This document shows positions 8,783 to 17,448 of a DNA stretch of 64,000 nt, piece after piece. Every line of letters starts with the position of its first letter. Within the stretch, counting starts at the first letter, position 1. The notes beneath the pieces are model-generated. The model had not been told where the DNA came from, ran no database searches, and worked only from the letters and a program-made list of their open reading frames with translations. Location of the stretch: positions 1 to 64,000 of the forward strand of contig NZ_AMZN01000072.1 of assembly GCF_000331535.1 (NCBI RefSeq), given 5' to 3'. Position numbers and translations under genes: made by a program. Origin of the DNA: Fulvivirga imtechensis AK7 (lineage in GTDB: Bacteria; Bacteroidota; Bacteroidia; Cytophagales; Cyclobacteriaceae).

Positions 8783-10288
8783 TTAAAAGTCGGAGGGATC
8801 GAAGCTCCAGAGTTCCATGGGAAGTATTTCCTCGGAGCTGGAAAACTTTCTTCGCAACACATATATCTTGCTGCCATAGGTAAAACTGGCTATAGTGAGA
8901 TCACCACCAGATGCAGGATATCTATTGAAAGGCCTGAGTTCCAAAGTTTCCATGTCTAATCTCCACAAGTGGGATTTTAAAGGAAATAAACCGAAGAACA
9001 GTTTGTCACCTACTACATGATATATACCATTCTTATCAACAGGAACAGGCATTTTTATCAGCCTGGACCATTTTCTCAAGGTATAATCGTACTCCCAAAG
9101 ATCACCCGTGAAGTGATCAACGACATATATATTTGATTTATAAACAAAGTGACCATATGATACATCAGCTTCAAAAGGAATATCGGTCAATTGCTGCCAT
9201 ATATTATTATTAATATCGTAACTATACATTTTCCGGCTGGCCCCGGAAATATCCTGACCACCAAAAACATATAACTGATCATTAATTTTCACACCTATAG
9301 CGTTTCTGAGCTGAAAGGGTAGTTCTCCTACTTTTTGAAGAGCATCGTTCTGATATTGCCAAAAACTATTTCTAAAAACAGGAGTCAACCCTAGCGAAAA
9401 TCCGCCTCCACCAAAAAAGTTGCCAACTGAAAAGGGGGCTCGTGTTGTTTCACTATTATCAAAAACCGCCAGCTCACTCCATATACCCATATCCAGGTTG
9501 TAAGACCATATGAAGGGATTATTTTCTTCATTTGCATTCTTACCCAAACCAAAAATAAACTGATTTTGATGGGTAATAGAAACAGCCTCAGTAATCACAT
9601 TGGTATCTACAAAAGAACTCTCGTGGCTCCATTTTCCGACAACATATTCATATGGGGTTGTAAAAGTCATCGTAGTATCTCCCACGACAACTTTAATGAA
9701 AGGAGTCGGATCATTTGTAATAGGAGGGACTTTTAATTTGATCTGCGATTCAAATTTTATGTCTTCAATTTCCGTTTCAACACCTCCGAAAAAAACTTTA
9801 GTCTCTTTGGTAAAATTTGATCCGTTAATGATCAATTCTCCTCCTCCTTCTCCGAACAGGGGTGAGAAATTGAGGATAGAAGAGGTCAATGTTTTAACAA
9901 AAACCGTATTCCCTTCAAATGTTTGCCCTTTAACCAAAGCAAAGGCACGTGCGAAATAACCAGTTCTTGGTTTGAGATCATTCACTTCCCCTATAAAACG
10001 TCCTACGCCTTCCTTATTCCCCAGCGAGACAATCTGCTTATTGTTAAAAGTTTCAGATTCGCTGATAAAAAAGCCGTGGTCATCAATACTTCCACCACTA
10101 GAAACTACCCTACCAGAAAGCCTGGCAACCTCTGCGCTGAGGTAAAGCTTCTGCTCAGTAAGCACTACTGTATCCGGATATTCCTCTTCCTCACAGGAAA
10201 CTAAAAATAAGGAAGCTAAAGTAAAAAGAAATAAATAGGTGAGCTCTGGGGAAGACCAACAGGAAAGCCCAAAAATTCTGATATGCAT
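8783..10288 (-). CDS. IPT/TIG and kelch-repeat lipoprotein
   Basis: The 501-residue product has a lipobox at FLVSC (cysteine near 32). An IPT/TIG Ig-like domain lies at about 137-215 (FSPLFGEGGGELIINGSNF...VFFGGVETE), followed by kelch-type repeats at about 240-500 (INDQLYVFGGQDISG; MYSYDINNNIWQQLTDIP; LWEYDYTLRKWSRLIKMP) that should form a beta-propeller. It is a likely surface-binding accessory of the receptor that follows. The N-terminal region before the hydrophobic core is longer than usual (16 residues), but no later ATG keeps the signal sequence. Confidence 0.85.
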   Translation of the reverse strand: MHIRIFGLSCWSSPELTYLFLFTLASLFLVSCEEEEYPDTVVLTEQKLYLSAEVARLSGRVVSSGGSIDDHGFFISESETFNNKQIVSLGNKEGVGRFIGEVNDLKPRTGYFARAFALVKGQTFEGNTVFVKTLTSSILNFSPLFGEGGGELIINGSNFTKETKVFFGGVETEIEDIKFESQIKLKVPPITNDPTPFIKVVVGDTTMTFTTPYEYVVGKWSHESSFVDTNVITEAVSITHQNQFIFGLGKNANEENNPFIWSYNLDMGIWSELAVFDNSETTRAPFSVGNFFGGGGFSLGLTPVFRNSFWQYQNDALQKVGELPFQLRNAIGVKINDQLYVFGGQDISGASRKMYSYDINNNIWQQLTDIPFEADVSYGHFVYKSNIYVVDHFTGDLWEYDYTLRKWSRLIKMPVPVDKNGIYHVVGDKLFFGLFPLKSHLWRLDMETLELRPFNRYPASGGDLTIASFTYGSKIYVLRRKFSSSEEILPMELWSFDPSDF

Positions 10289-10320
10289 AATTTAAATGTG
10301 CTGGATCTAAAACAAAAAGA

Positions 10321-10359
10321 AAAGAGCCACTTCAGTTGAATATGAAATGGCTCTTTTTT
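10321..10359 (-). terminator. Intrinsic terminator of the first SusCD operon
   Basis: AGAGCCA (10323-10329) pairs with TGGCTCT (10348-10354). On the minus strand the hairpin is followed by TTTCTTTTTGTTTT. It lies 15 bases after the stop of the third gene of the SusCD operon. It could also work on the plus strand, where the tail is TTTTTT. Confidence 0.8.
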
Positions 10360-10373
10360 AAAAGGATACGTGC

Positions 10374-11324
10374 CTATAACTTAGTTAATATAAACTCAAC
10401 CTCTACAGGACCACCTCCACAAGCAGACCCGGTATTTTCCATGATACGCAAAGTGAACTCACTATCATCTGAAAAATCGAAGTCTCCGTTTGTATTAGGT
10501 GGACCAATCAGCAGGCTGTTACCGCCACACCCCAAACCTGTTGCCTGGTTGGCAGGAACAAGAACACTGCCGCAGACCAGGCTAAACCGGAGCGTCATCG
10601 GACCATTTCCTATGGCAAACTGCTCAAGATAAACAGCGTCTAGAGTTCTTGTTGTATTACCTGTGGCTACTAATTCCACCTCTTGATCCGCAAATACCTG
10701 TCCAAACAGACCTGCATTTTGCTGTTCAATGTAATAAGCCCCGGTAGCAAAACCATTTACCAACTGGCAAACCACATTAACATTGTAGATAAAAGGAGAG
10801 CTAAAGAAAGTTTCACCTTCTACTGAGTTACTACTGTTATGCCTGTTATAAGATCGACCGTCAGTCATGTTGAGTGTCCACTCGAACTGGAAAACGTCCT
10901 GACCTTCAACATCCGCCGCTGTCAATCCCAAAAGATCCATCATATCAACCGCATTATACGACTTAAAGATTCTGGGCAGCCCGGTGTCTGGATCTTTGCT
11001 GAACTGTGATGCCGGTATAGTCTCTACGTCCTCAAAATCAGTAGACGAATTACCATTGGCTGGTGTATTATCAATAAATCTTACTGTCATATCAACTGAC
11101 TGTAGTAATCCACCTTTTTGCACATCAAACGCCTCAAACTCTATCTCAAATTCGGAATCAGCCAAATTAAAGAAGTCGTAGGTTCCTGAAGGAATGTCAA
11201 TGACCCTTAGAAATGCGCCATTCGTATTTTGTATTGTTTCTTCATCGTAAGGCAGATCGGGATCACCACATGAAGCAAATGACAACACAAATAGTCCTAT
11301 CAAAAGTTTATTTATATGTTTCAT
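10374..11324 (-). CDS. Lipoprotein downstream of SusD, unknown family
   Basis: The 316-residue product has a lipobox (LSFASC) and a mature sequence starting GDPDLPYDEE. It is probably a third, SusE-like surface lipoprotein of the uptake complex, inferred from position: it follows susD after 13 bases and precedes the operon terminator. I recognise no conserved domain. The ATG at 11324 is chosen over an in-frame TTG at 11336, which would sit 1 base after the SusD stop. Two cysteines near the C-terminus (GLGCGG, SACGGG) may form a disulfide. Confidence 0.8.
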   Translation of the reverse strand: MKHINKLLIGLFVLSFASCGDPDLPYDEETIQNTNGAFLRVIDIPSGTYDFFNLADSEFEIEFEAFDVQKGGLLQSVDMTVRFIDNTPANGNSSTDFEDVETIPASQFSKDPDTGLPRIFKSYNAVDMMDLLGLTAADVEGQDVFQFEWTLNMTDGRSYNRHNSSNSVEGETFFSSPFIYNVNVVCQLVNGFATGAYYIEQQNAGLFGQVFADQEVELVATGNTTRTLDAVYLEQFAIGNGPMTLRFSLVCGSVLVPANQATGLGCGGNSLLIGPPNTNGDFDFSDDSEFTLRIMENTGSACGGGPVEVEFILTKL

Positions 11325-11337
11325 CGTATTTTTCAAT

Positions 11338-12939
11338 TTAGTCTAAAGAAATTGTACCTGGATCCCAAAATACCTGAACCTTATGATTAGGTTTCTGGCT
11401 TACCTGATTGTTTCTATCAACAAACGCTTGTGGATAGATCAAGCTTCTATAGAAATCACCGGGACTAGGCAACAAGGTAGGCTGAAGATCAGTAGGGTAT
11501 CCTGTCCTCCTATAAGAATTGTAGGCTTCGTAACCATTTCCCCAGGCTGATATATAAAATTCCTTAATGATAATAGCCAATTTCCCATTGTTATCCGCGG
11601 CATCATAATCCGACAATACCTCGGCTACATAAGAATCGATAGTAGCCTGAGACGGAATATTTGTAGTGGCAATGGATGCACCAAAGTCCATTACGTAATC
11701 GATAGATGCCCGAATACCATTTTCTAAAAGGTCACGATGATTGCCGCCTACTCCGGGTATAGTAAGGGCAGCTTCTGCCAACATAAAATCTGTAAAGAAA
11801 TGCATATAAATAGGTAAGATGCCGGCCCCGGCCAAACCACTCGAGGCCTGACCTAAAGTACCCTGGTCAGCATCATACTGTCCGCCAGCAGGATATACCC
11901 CAAAAATAGTCCTTAACTCCGTATCCGGGGGAATACCATCATCATCTAAGTGATCACGCCCCCAGTACCCATTGCCAACGGCACAAAATGTTGTACCGAA
12001 AGGATAATGCGGAGGTGCACTTCTATTAATACACGGTAATATCTGCGGGCTGGTCGGCGTAGTGGTTGACTGTCGATAAAAATAATACCTCATTCTTGGA
12101 TCTTCCACTGCCTTCTCAGTATATAATACCCCCATAAAATAGTTAGACATATAGTCAGAAGCTCCCCCAACATAATTGCCGCTGAAATCGGGATGTCTGG
12201 AATCAGGATTTTGATCCGTAGTGCTGTATTGGAACAAAAACGCCTGGGAGGCATCAAATATCAAATCTCCATCATTGATCAGTGCCTGTATTTCACTTGC
12301 TACATCATCCACCAGGCGTGTCTGTAAATACATCTTCAATTTGAGTGTCTTCGCCAGAGATATCCAGTTATCCTCATCTCCACCAAAGTAGAGGTCAGTC
12401 TTTGGAACCGCCAAAGGGGTCTTTTTCAGGTTAGCAATACCACGATCCAACATGGCCAGCGCCTCAGCGTATATCTCCTCATCATCATCTACCTTTGGAT
12501 TAAAGTTTGTAGCATCCAACGCCTCAGAATAGGGAACATCCCCAAAATTATCCACCAGTATTACTAAAGTATATGCCTGAAGTACCTGGGCTATCCCGGC
12601 ATGATGATACAACTCCCTTTCCTCAGCAAGGGGAATTAACACCTTTGCGTCTACTAGTAAGTTAGCATATGCATTTGTCCATGGTCCGTTAAAAGTAGTA
12701 GGGAAATATGCATTGCCATAAGTAGAGCCAAACATATTCTGCATCCGTGTCAGCTCCTGACCTCTTGTTTGCAAATTATACACGACATCGCGAAAAGTGA
12801 TCTGCAAACCATTCAGCATGAAATCAACATTCGCTTGTTCCGGTGAAAGCGCATTTGGGCTATCCTGCTTGTCTAACTCACAAGATGTTACCACGAATAC
12901 ACTCGCACACAATATAAATATTTTAAATAATTTCTTCAT
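11338..12939 (-). CDS. SusD/RagB-family nutrient-binding lipoprotein (SusD-like_2 type)
   Basis: The 533-residue product has a lipobox (FVVTSC) and the SusD-like_2 features: LSPEQANVDFMLNGLQ, an N-terminal helical (TPR-like) region with VLQAYTLVILVDNFGDVPYSEA, and a C-terminal RTGYPTDLQPTLLPSPG stretch. SusD proteins form the lid over the SusC barrel and capture the ligand at the cell surface. The gene lies 20 bases after the SusC partner. This subfamily is often found in non-glycan systems, but the substrate here is unknown. Confidence 0.92.
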   Translation of the reverse strand: MKKLFKIFILCASVFVVTSCELDKQDSPNALSPEQANVDFMLNGLQITFRDVVYNLQTRGQELTRMQNMFGSTYGNAYFPTTFNGPWTNAYANLLVDAKVLIPLAEERELYHHAGIAQVLQAYTLVILVDNFGDVPYSEALDATNFNPKVDDDEEIYAEALAMLDRGIANLKKTPLAVPKTDLYFGGDEDNWISLAKTLKLKMYLQTRLVDDVASEIQALINDGDLIFDASQAFLFQYSTTDQNPDSRHPDFSGNYVGGASDYMSNYFMGVLYTEKAVEDPRMRYYFYRQSTTTPTSPQILPCINRSAPPHYPFGTTFCAVGNGYWGRDHLDDDGIPPDTELRTIFGVYPAGGQYDADQGTLGQASSGLAGAGILPIYMHFFTDFMLAEAALTIPGVGGNHRDLLENGIRASIDYVMDFGASIATTNIPSQATIDSYVAEVLSDYDAADNNGKLAIIIKEFYISAWGNGYEAYNSYRRTGYPTDLQPTLLPSPGDFYRSLIYPQAFVDRNNQVSQKPNHKVQVFWDPGTISLD

Positions 12940-12959
12940 TTCTATATAATTTTATATGC

Positions 12960-15900
12960 CTAGAAAGTGACTTTCAAAGAAACTCCATACCTTTTAGCAC
13001 TAGGACCGGTAAGGAAATCCAATCCCAAACCGTTGCCCACACCTGTCCCCATAACTTCAGGATCAAAATTCAAATCCTTAGGGAAATTATATGCTAAAAA
13101 CCACAAGTTGTTACCACTAAAGGTCACATTAACACCATTTAGGGGAGTCTTATCAAGAATGGTTTTAGGCAGGTCATAACCTAACGATATCTCGCGTAAA
13201 CGTATCGTTGACCCATCAAACACACGAAGTTCCCCAGGACCAAAACCTATATTATTGAAATAAGCATCTGTAGCTGTGATCTGGATATCATTAGGAACAT
13301 AAACCGGGTTACCATCACCATCTACCCCATCCTGTCTGACACCTGGCAATATTACTGTTTGCTCTCTGTCAAATTCAGTCGACTTAGCCAAACCACGTCC
13401 AACAACGGCTCCCGCAGTAATGGAGAAGATATCTCCCCCTTTGCGATAATCCCACTGCATAGAGAAATTAATCCCCTTCCAGGACATATTACTGATCAAA
13501 GAGGCTGTCCAGTCTGGGTTAGGATCGCCTGTAATGGCTACATCATTAGCAACTTCATAGTCTCCATTAGCATTTACTATCATATTTCCATTAGGATCTC
13601 TTTCTGCTACTGTGGTTCTGATCACGTTATATGGTTCTCCCTTAATAGCAGAGTTGAGTGCAAATCCTGAAAAACCAGCTATATCAATCACATCCAGTCC
13701 ATCCGCAAGTTCGGTCACTTCGCTTTTATAGGCAAAGAAATTACCTATTAAGTCCCATCGGAATGCCCCTATCTGAAGTGGTGTTCCGGTCAACGCAAGT
13801 TCAATACCTTTATTTTCGATAGACCCGATATTGGCCAGTGTAGTAGTATAGCCGGTTGCGGGGTCCAAAGGAACATCGGTGATCAAATCCTCGGTAGTTC
13901 TATTATATAGAGTAACATCAATACCCAGTCTGTTTCTCAAAAATTTAGCTTCAAGACCAAACTCTACCTCTTTAAGAAGTTCGGGACCCAACTTAGGATT
14001 ACCCAGTCTGTTAGAAGTACCATTAGTAGCTACCGGACTACTACCAAGATCGACAAAAGCCCTGGAGTTAGCAGACAGCAAACTTCTGGTGTTATACGGA
14101 TTGGGGAAACCAGCAGCAGTTGCAAAACTACCACGTACCTTAATAAAGTTAACCATATCAGATTGTAAGCCTGAAAACGCTGAGGTTGGGATGAACGACA
14201 GCGATGCACTGGGATAGAATTTAGATTGATTTTCCTCTTCAACAGTAGAAGACCAGTCATTTCTTCCCTGAAGGTTCAGGTAAAGGAAATTTCTGAAATC
14301 GAGTGTAACATCTGCATAAGCACCGTAAATATTCTCCTCAATCACGTATTGTAAATCCCCGCCTGTAAAGCTGTTTGTTGAGGAAGCGTTTACGAAATTT
14401 CCATGTTCAACAAACCCAAATGCATTTTGCTCAGTACTCTCAATACCATCTTGTGAATATCTATCAAGACGCGCTGTAACACCTGCCAAAGCCGATAGTC
14501 CGAGATCTTCAGTAATATCCTTTGAATAAGCCAGTAGGAAATCGTGGTTCCAGATAGTGTTGGTGACGCTTGTTGTTCGATAAAGACCAAGGTTCAGGTT
14601 TGAGTTGGCTGGGCCTGGGCCTATACCTTTGTTAATAAGGTATTCCTGAGCCTCATTGTAGTTATCAATACCTACTCTATAGGTAGCGCTAAGCTCATCC
14701 GTGATTTCATAGCTTAGTGCAGTTCGACCAAAAAAGCGCTGTACATCGGAGCTGGATCTTGTATATTTAACCAACCAATTGGGGTTAGGAATATCATTAC
14801 CTCCTCTATAATAAACACTTCTATTATCAATAGGACTTTCAAAAGGCAGTCCCATCAAATCAACTGATCTTGGGGTATACAAAACATTCGCAAAAAGTGC
14901 AGATCCGTCACCCACCGCACTGCTACCTGTAGAAGCTCCAAGTGGTGGCGCAGAAGTCTCTGTTAATGCTACGTTCATTGTTGTATTCACATTGAACCGT
15001 TCGGTCAACTGAGTATTTACACCAAAACCAAAGTTAATACGCTCCAGGTCATTGTTTGGAACGAATCCCTCTTCTTTATTGTAACCGATAGTGGCATTAT
15101 AGGTCGCCTTTTCAGTATTTGCTGAAAAATTCAGCGAAGTATTATAGATGGATCCTTTTCTGAAAAAGTCCTCAGGACCTGAGTAAGCTTTGTAGGCGTA
15201 TCGCTTGCCCTGAAATTCAGGAAAAGCCGCCAATAAATCAGGGTTAGAAAATGCAGAATACGGGTGATTTACACTGTCGATATCATCGAAGTGTGCTCCC
15301 CAGTTACTGAAGAAAAATCCGGCACTCTGATGGAAACCGGCTCCATAACTGTTTTGGTACTCAGGTAAAGAAGCTATCTCATTTCTGAAGTAGCTCTGTG
15401 TTACGGATACTTCAAATGGTCGCTTATTAAATCCGGCCCTGCCTCCTTTTGTGGTAATAAGGATAACCCCGTTTCTACCCTGTTCTCCGTATTTAACAGT
15501 TGCACTTAACCCTTTTAATACCTCAACGCTGGCAATGTTATTAGGATCTATATCAAGAAATCTTGACGAAGCATTCAATGATCCTCCTGTAAAGCCTCCT
15601 TGTGTATTTGTGTTGGTATTAAAAGGAACACCGTCAACTACAAACAACGGTTGATTGTCAAGGTTTACTGATGAGTAACCGCGGATAATAATGTTTGTAC
15701 CTGTACCTGAGACACCCGTTGCCGGTGTAATATTAACTCCGGGAATCTTTCCATTCAGGATCCTTCCTATATCAGGCTCTGATCTTCTCTCAACAGCTTG
15801 GGCATCTACCGATGTAATAGCATAACCCAACGAGCGTTTTTCTCTCTCTATACCCACCGCTGTTACAACAACTTCAGAAAGTTGTTGTACATCCGGAGAC

Positions 15901-16190
15901 ATCTGAACATCAATTACCGACCTTGTGCCCACAGCAACCTCTTCTGTGGCGAGGCCAATAAAAGAAAATACAATAGTTCCTCCTTCCGAAGGCACTGATA
16001 GCGAATAATTCCCGTCAACATCGGTGACGGTACCCATGGTAGTACCCTTAAGTACTACGTTCACACCCGGTAAGGCCGATCCATCCTCGATGGAGGTTAC
16101 CTTACCGGATACGGTACGTTCTTGAGCCCATGTCTCCCCCAAAGAGAACACGAACGTCAACATGAAACTAAGCAGTAAAAACTTCTTCAT
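12960..16190 (-). CDS. SusC/RagA-family TonB-linked outer-membrane protein
   Basis: The 1076-residue product starts with a signal peptide to about residue 22 (ETWAQ). A CarboxypepD_reg-like domain follows at about 24-105 (VSGKVTSIEDGSALPGVNVV), then the plug at about 120-240 (IIIRGYSSVNLDNQPLFVVD; KYGEQGRNGVILITTKGG), and a barrel ending in YGVSLKVTF, the typical terminal beta-strand with an aromatic last residue. It forms the transport pore of the complex with the SusD protein downstream. A 9-bp inverted repeat lies 54 bases upstream of the start. Confidence 0.95.
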   Translation of the reverse strand: MKKFLLLSFMLTFVFSLGETWAQERTVSGKVTSIEDGSALPGVNVVLKGTTMGTVTDVDGNYSLSVPSEGGTIVFSFIGLATEEVAVGTRSVIDVQMSPDVQQLSEVVVTAVGIEREKRSLGYAITSVDAQAVERRSEPDIGRILNGKIPGVNITPATGVSGTGTNIIIRGYSSVNLDNQPLFVVDGVPFNTNTNTQGGFTGGSLNASSRFLDIDPNNIASVEVLKGLSATVKYGEQGRNGVILITTKGGRAGFNKRPFEVSVTQSYFRNEIASLPEYQNSYGAGFHQSAGFFFSNWGAHFDDIDSVNHPYSAFSNPDLLAAFPEFQGKRYAYKAYSGPEDFFRKGSIYNTSLNFSANTEKATYNATIGYNKEEGFVPNNDLERINFGFGVNTQLTERFNVNTTMNVALTETSAPPLGASTGSSAVGDGSALFANVLYTPRSVDLMGLPFESPIDNRSVYYRGGNDIPNPNWLVKYTRSSSDVQRFFGRTALSYEITDELSATYRVGIDNYNEAQEYLINKGIGPGPANSNLNLGLYRTTSVTNTIWNHDFLLAYSKDITEDLGLSALAGVTARLDRYSQDGIESTEQNAFGFVEHGNFVNASSTNSFTGGDLQYVIEENIYGAYADVTLDFRNFLYLNLQGRNDWSSTVEEENQSKFYPSASLSFIPTSAFSGLQSDMVNFIKVRGSFATAAGFPNPYNTRSLLSANSRAFVDLGSSPVATNGTSNRLGNPKLGPELLKEVEFGLEAKFLRNRLGIDVTLYNRTTEDLITDVPLDPATGYTTTLANIGSIENKGIELALTGTPLQIGAFRWDLIGNFFAYKSEVTELADGLDVIDIAGFSGFALNSAIKGEPYNVIRTTVAERDPNGNMIVNANGDYEVANDVAITGDPNPDWTASLISNMSWKGINFSMQWDYRKGGDIFSITAGAVVGRGLAKSTEFDREQTVILPGVRQDGVDGDGNPVYVPNDIQITATDAYFNNIGFGPGELRVFDGSTIRLREISLGYDLPKTILDKTPLNGVNVTFSGNNLWFLAYNFPKDLNFDPEVMGTGVGNGLGLDFLTGPSAKRYGVSLKVTF

Positions 16191-16196
16191 ATTGTT

Positions 16197-16208
16197 TTGT
16201 TTAGGTTA
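16197..16208 (-). promoter_or_regulatory. SusC translation leader TAACCTAAACAA
   Basis: TAACCTAAACAA ends 6 bases before the SusC start. The identical 12-mer occurs 5 bases before the second SusC start (22201-22212). It has no Shine-Dalgarno similarity. Both receptors share a closely related N-terminus too, so the identity may reflect either recent common origin or a conserved translation signal. Confidence 0.6.
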
Positions 16209-16243
16209 AAAGATATTTATTTAGGTTGCCGACAAGATAATAC

Positions 16244-16264
16244 TTTGGTTATGACATAACCAAA
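16244..16264. promoter_or_regulatory. 9-bp inverted repeat in SusC promoter region
   Basis: TTTGGTTAT-GAC-ATAACCAAA is a perfect 9-bp inverted repeat with a 3-base spacer, 54 bases upstream of the SusC start. On the minus strand its outer TTTG could be a -33 element, with TTATCTTG (a weak match to TAnnTTTG) about 20 bases later, so a bound regulator would sit within the promoter. It could instead be a 5' UTR hairpin. Confidence 0.5.
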
Positions 16265-16561
16265 TTTTTCAGAATATTATAACGCAAAAAGAGGGATGGC
16301 GGAATTTTATTTGAAATAAAGCAATAAAACAGAATAATGTATTGAATTGATTATTTTAGATAAAAAAAATGAATAAAATAGATAAAAAATAACTTTATTT
16401 ATATCAAGTATCAATAAAAAATAGGCAGGGCGTTCCCCAATTACATAGTCCCTCCAAAAAAAAAAAACGCATCAAAATTATCTTTTGAGGCGGTTTCATT
16501 CTTAAAAAAACAGGCTCTCTTTCCAGTCCAATCTTTGGTATAAATTAGGGTAAGGTAAAAC
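16265..16561. other. AT-rich stretch upstream of the first SusC operon
   Basis: No convincing gene is present. The stretch is very AT-rich, contains A-runs at 16362 and 16456, and separates the first SusC operon from the terminator of the second operon. It probably holds the distal part of the SusC promoter region. Confidence 0.5.
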
Positions 16562-16610
16562 TCTCCACCAGATGTAGCTTCAAAGGCACCGCCCCAGGGC
16601 ACTAATACAG
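16562..16610 (-). pseudogene. Remnant of a C-terminal coding fragment
   Basis: These 49 bases align without gaps to 16725-16773, the C-terminal end of the neighbouring lipoprotein gene, at 32 of 49 positions. In the same reading frame the translations are VLVPWGGAFEATSGGE and VLASGGGEFGTSTSGE. An open frame of 61 codons spans 16441-16626 but shows no homology outside this block. It is probably a decayed second copy of the gene end. Confidence 0.4.
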
Positions 16611-16624
16611 CATACATGGCGCAC

Positions 16625-16655
16625 AAAGAAAAGCCGCCTCTGATTTAGAGGCGGC
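16625..16655 (-). terminator. Intrinsic terminator of the second SusCD operon
   Basis: GCCGCCTCT (16633-16641) pairs perfectly with AGAGGCGGC (16647-16655) around a 5-base loop. On the minus strand it is followed by TTTTCTTT. It lies about 50 bases after the stop of the last gene of the operon. Confidence 0.9.
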
Positions 16656-16708
16656 ATTCTTCTTGAAATACACAGGACGTTAGCCGTCCCTATCAATTCA
16701 ATATAACC

Positions 16709-17431
16709 TTAAGGCAAAGTAAATTCTCCACTAGTAGAAGTTCCGAATTCGCCTCCACCAGACGCCAATACAGATCCATCTGAAACATTCCTCAAGTTGA
16801 ATGTGCCACCAGGTATACCATCACCATATGAATCATAAATTACCAAAGTGTACGAGCCATCTGGAAGACAAATACGCTCGCGAGTTTGAGTTAGTCCTGC
16901 ATATTCTCCATAAGCAGCATTGCCTGCTACCCAATTACCTTCTGCATCAAAGATGCCATAAGCTGTTTCCTCTGGATAATCATCAAAAAGAAAATCAAGG
17001 AAAAGGAGGTTTTCATTGCATTCTTCGAATACATTAATGCGCATCACAGAGCCAACAATTGTCGATTCATTTGGTGCAAATTTCAGAACAATGCTTTTTC
17101 CAATATTTGTAGCGCCTGATTCAACACTAAAAGTTCCAACATTACTGCCACCAGGCACTGTTACTGTTGAAGGCACAGTATAGTCAGCAGCATCTGCTGT
17201 TGTAGCATCTTTGTCCACCTGAATAGAAAAAGTTCTATCAGAACCAGCAACTACAGTGGTATATACTTTATATTCAGTGGCCCCAGAACCATCCAAGGGG
17301 GTTTCCAATTCAACAGCTTTCCCTTCAAAGGCAATGTAATCAGCCCTCTCAACATCTTCCTCAGAACAAGCCATAATAACCGATGCGGCTACCATTGCTA
17401 ATGATATATTTCTAATATAGTTAAGTCTCAT
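16709..17431 (-). CDS. Lipoprotein downstream of the second SusD
   Basis: The 240-residue product has a lipobox-like ASVIMAC and a mature sequence starting SEEDVERADYIAFEG. Residues about 30-125 resemble the Calx-beta-like region of SusD-adjacent lipoproteins (YTVPSTVTVPGGSNVGTF). The C-terminal half contains LPDGSYTLVIYDSYGDGI, a motif seen in Bacteroidota cell-surface proteins. I do not assign a function; it is probably the third surface component of the uptake system. The ATG at 17431 is preferred over a TTG that overlaps the SusD stop. A degraded copy of its 3' end lies beyond the terminator. Confidence 0.8.
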   Translation of the reverse strand: MRLNYIRNISLAMVAASVIMACSEEDVERADYIAFEGKAVELETPLDGSGATEYKVYTTVVAGSDRTFSIQVDKDATTADAADYTVPSTVTVPGGSNVGTFSVESGATNIGKSIVLKFAPNESTIVGSVMRINVFEECNENLLFLDFLFDDYPEETAYGIFDAEGNWVAGNAAYGEYAGLTQTRERICLPDGSYTLVIYDSYGDGIPGGTFNLRNVSDGSVLASGGGEFGTSTSGEFTLP

Positions 17432-17448
17432 AATAAACTTATTTAAGA

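Noticed and set aside
16441-16626. 61-codon open frame as a full gene
   Set aside because: Only a 16-residue block is similar to a neighbour; the rest is A/T-run sequence. It was kept only as a gene-end remnant.
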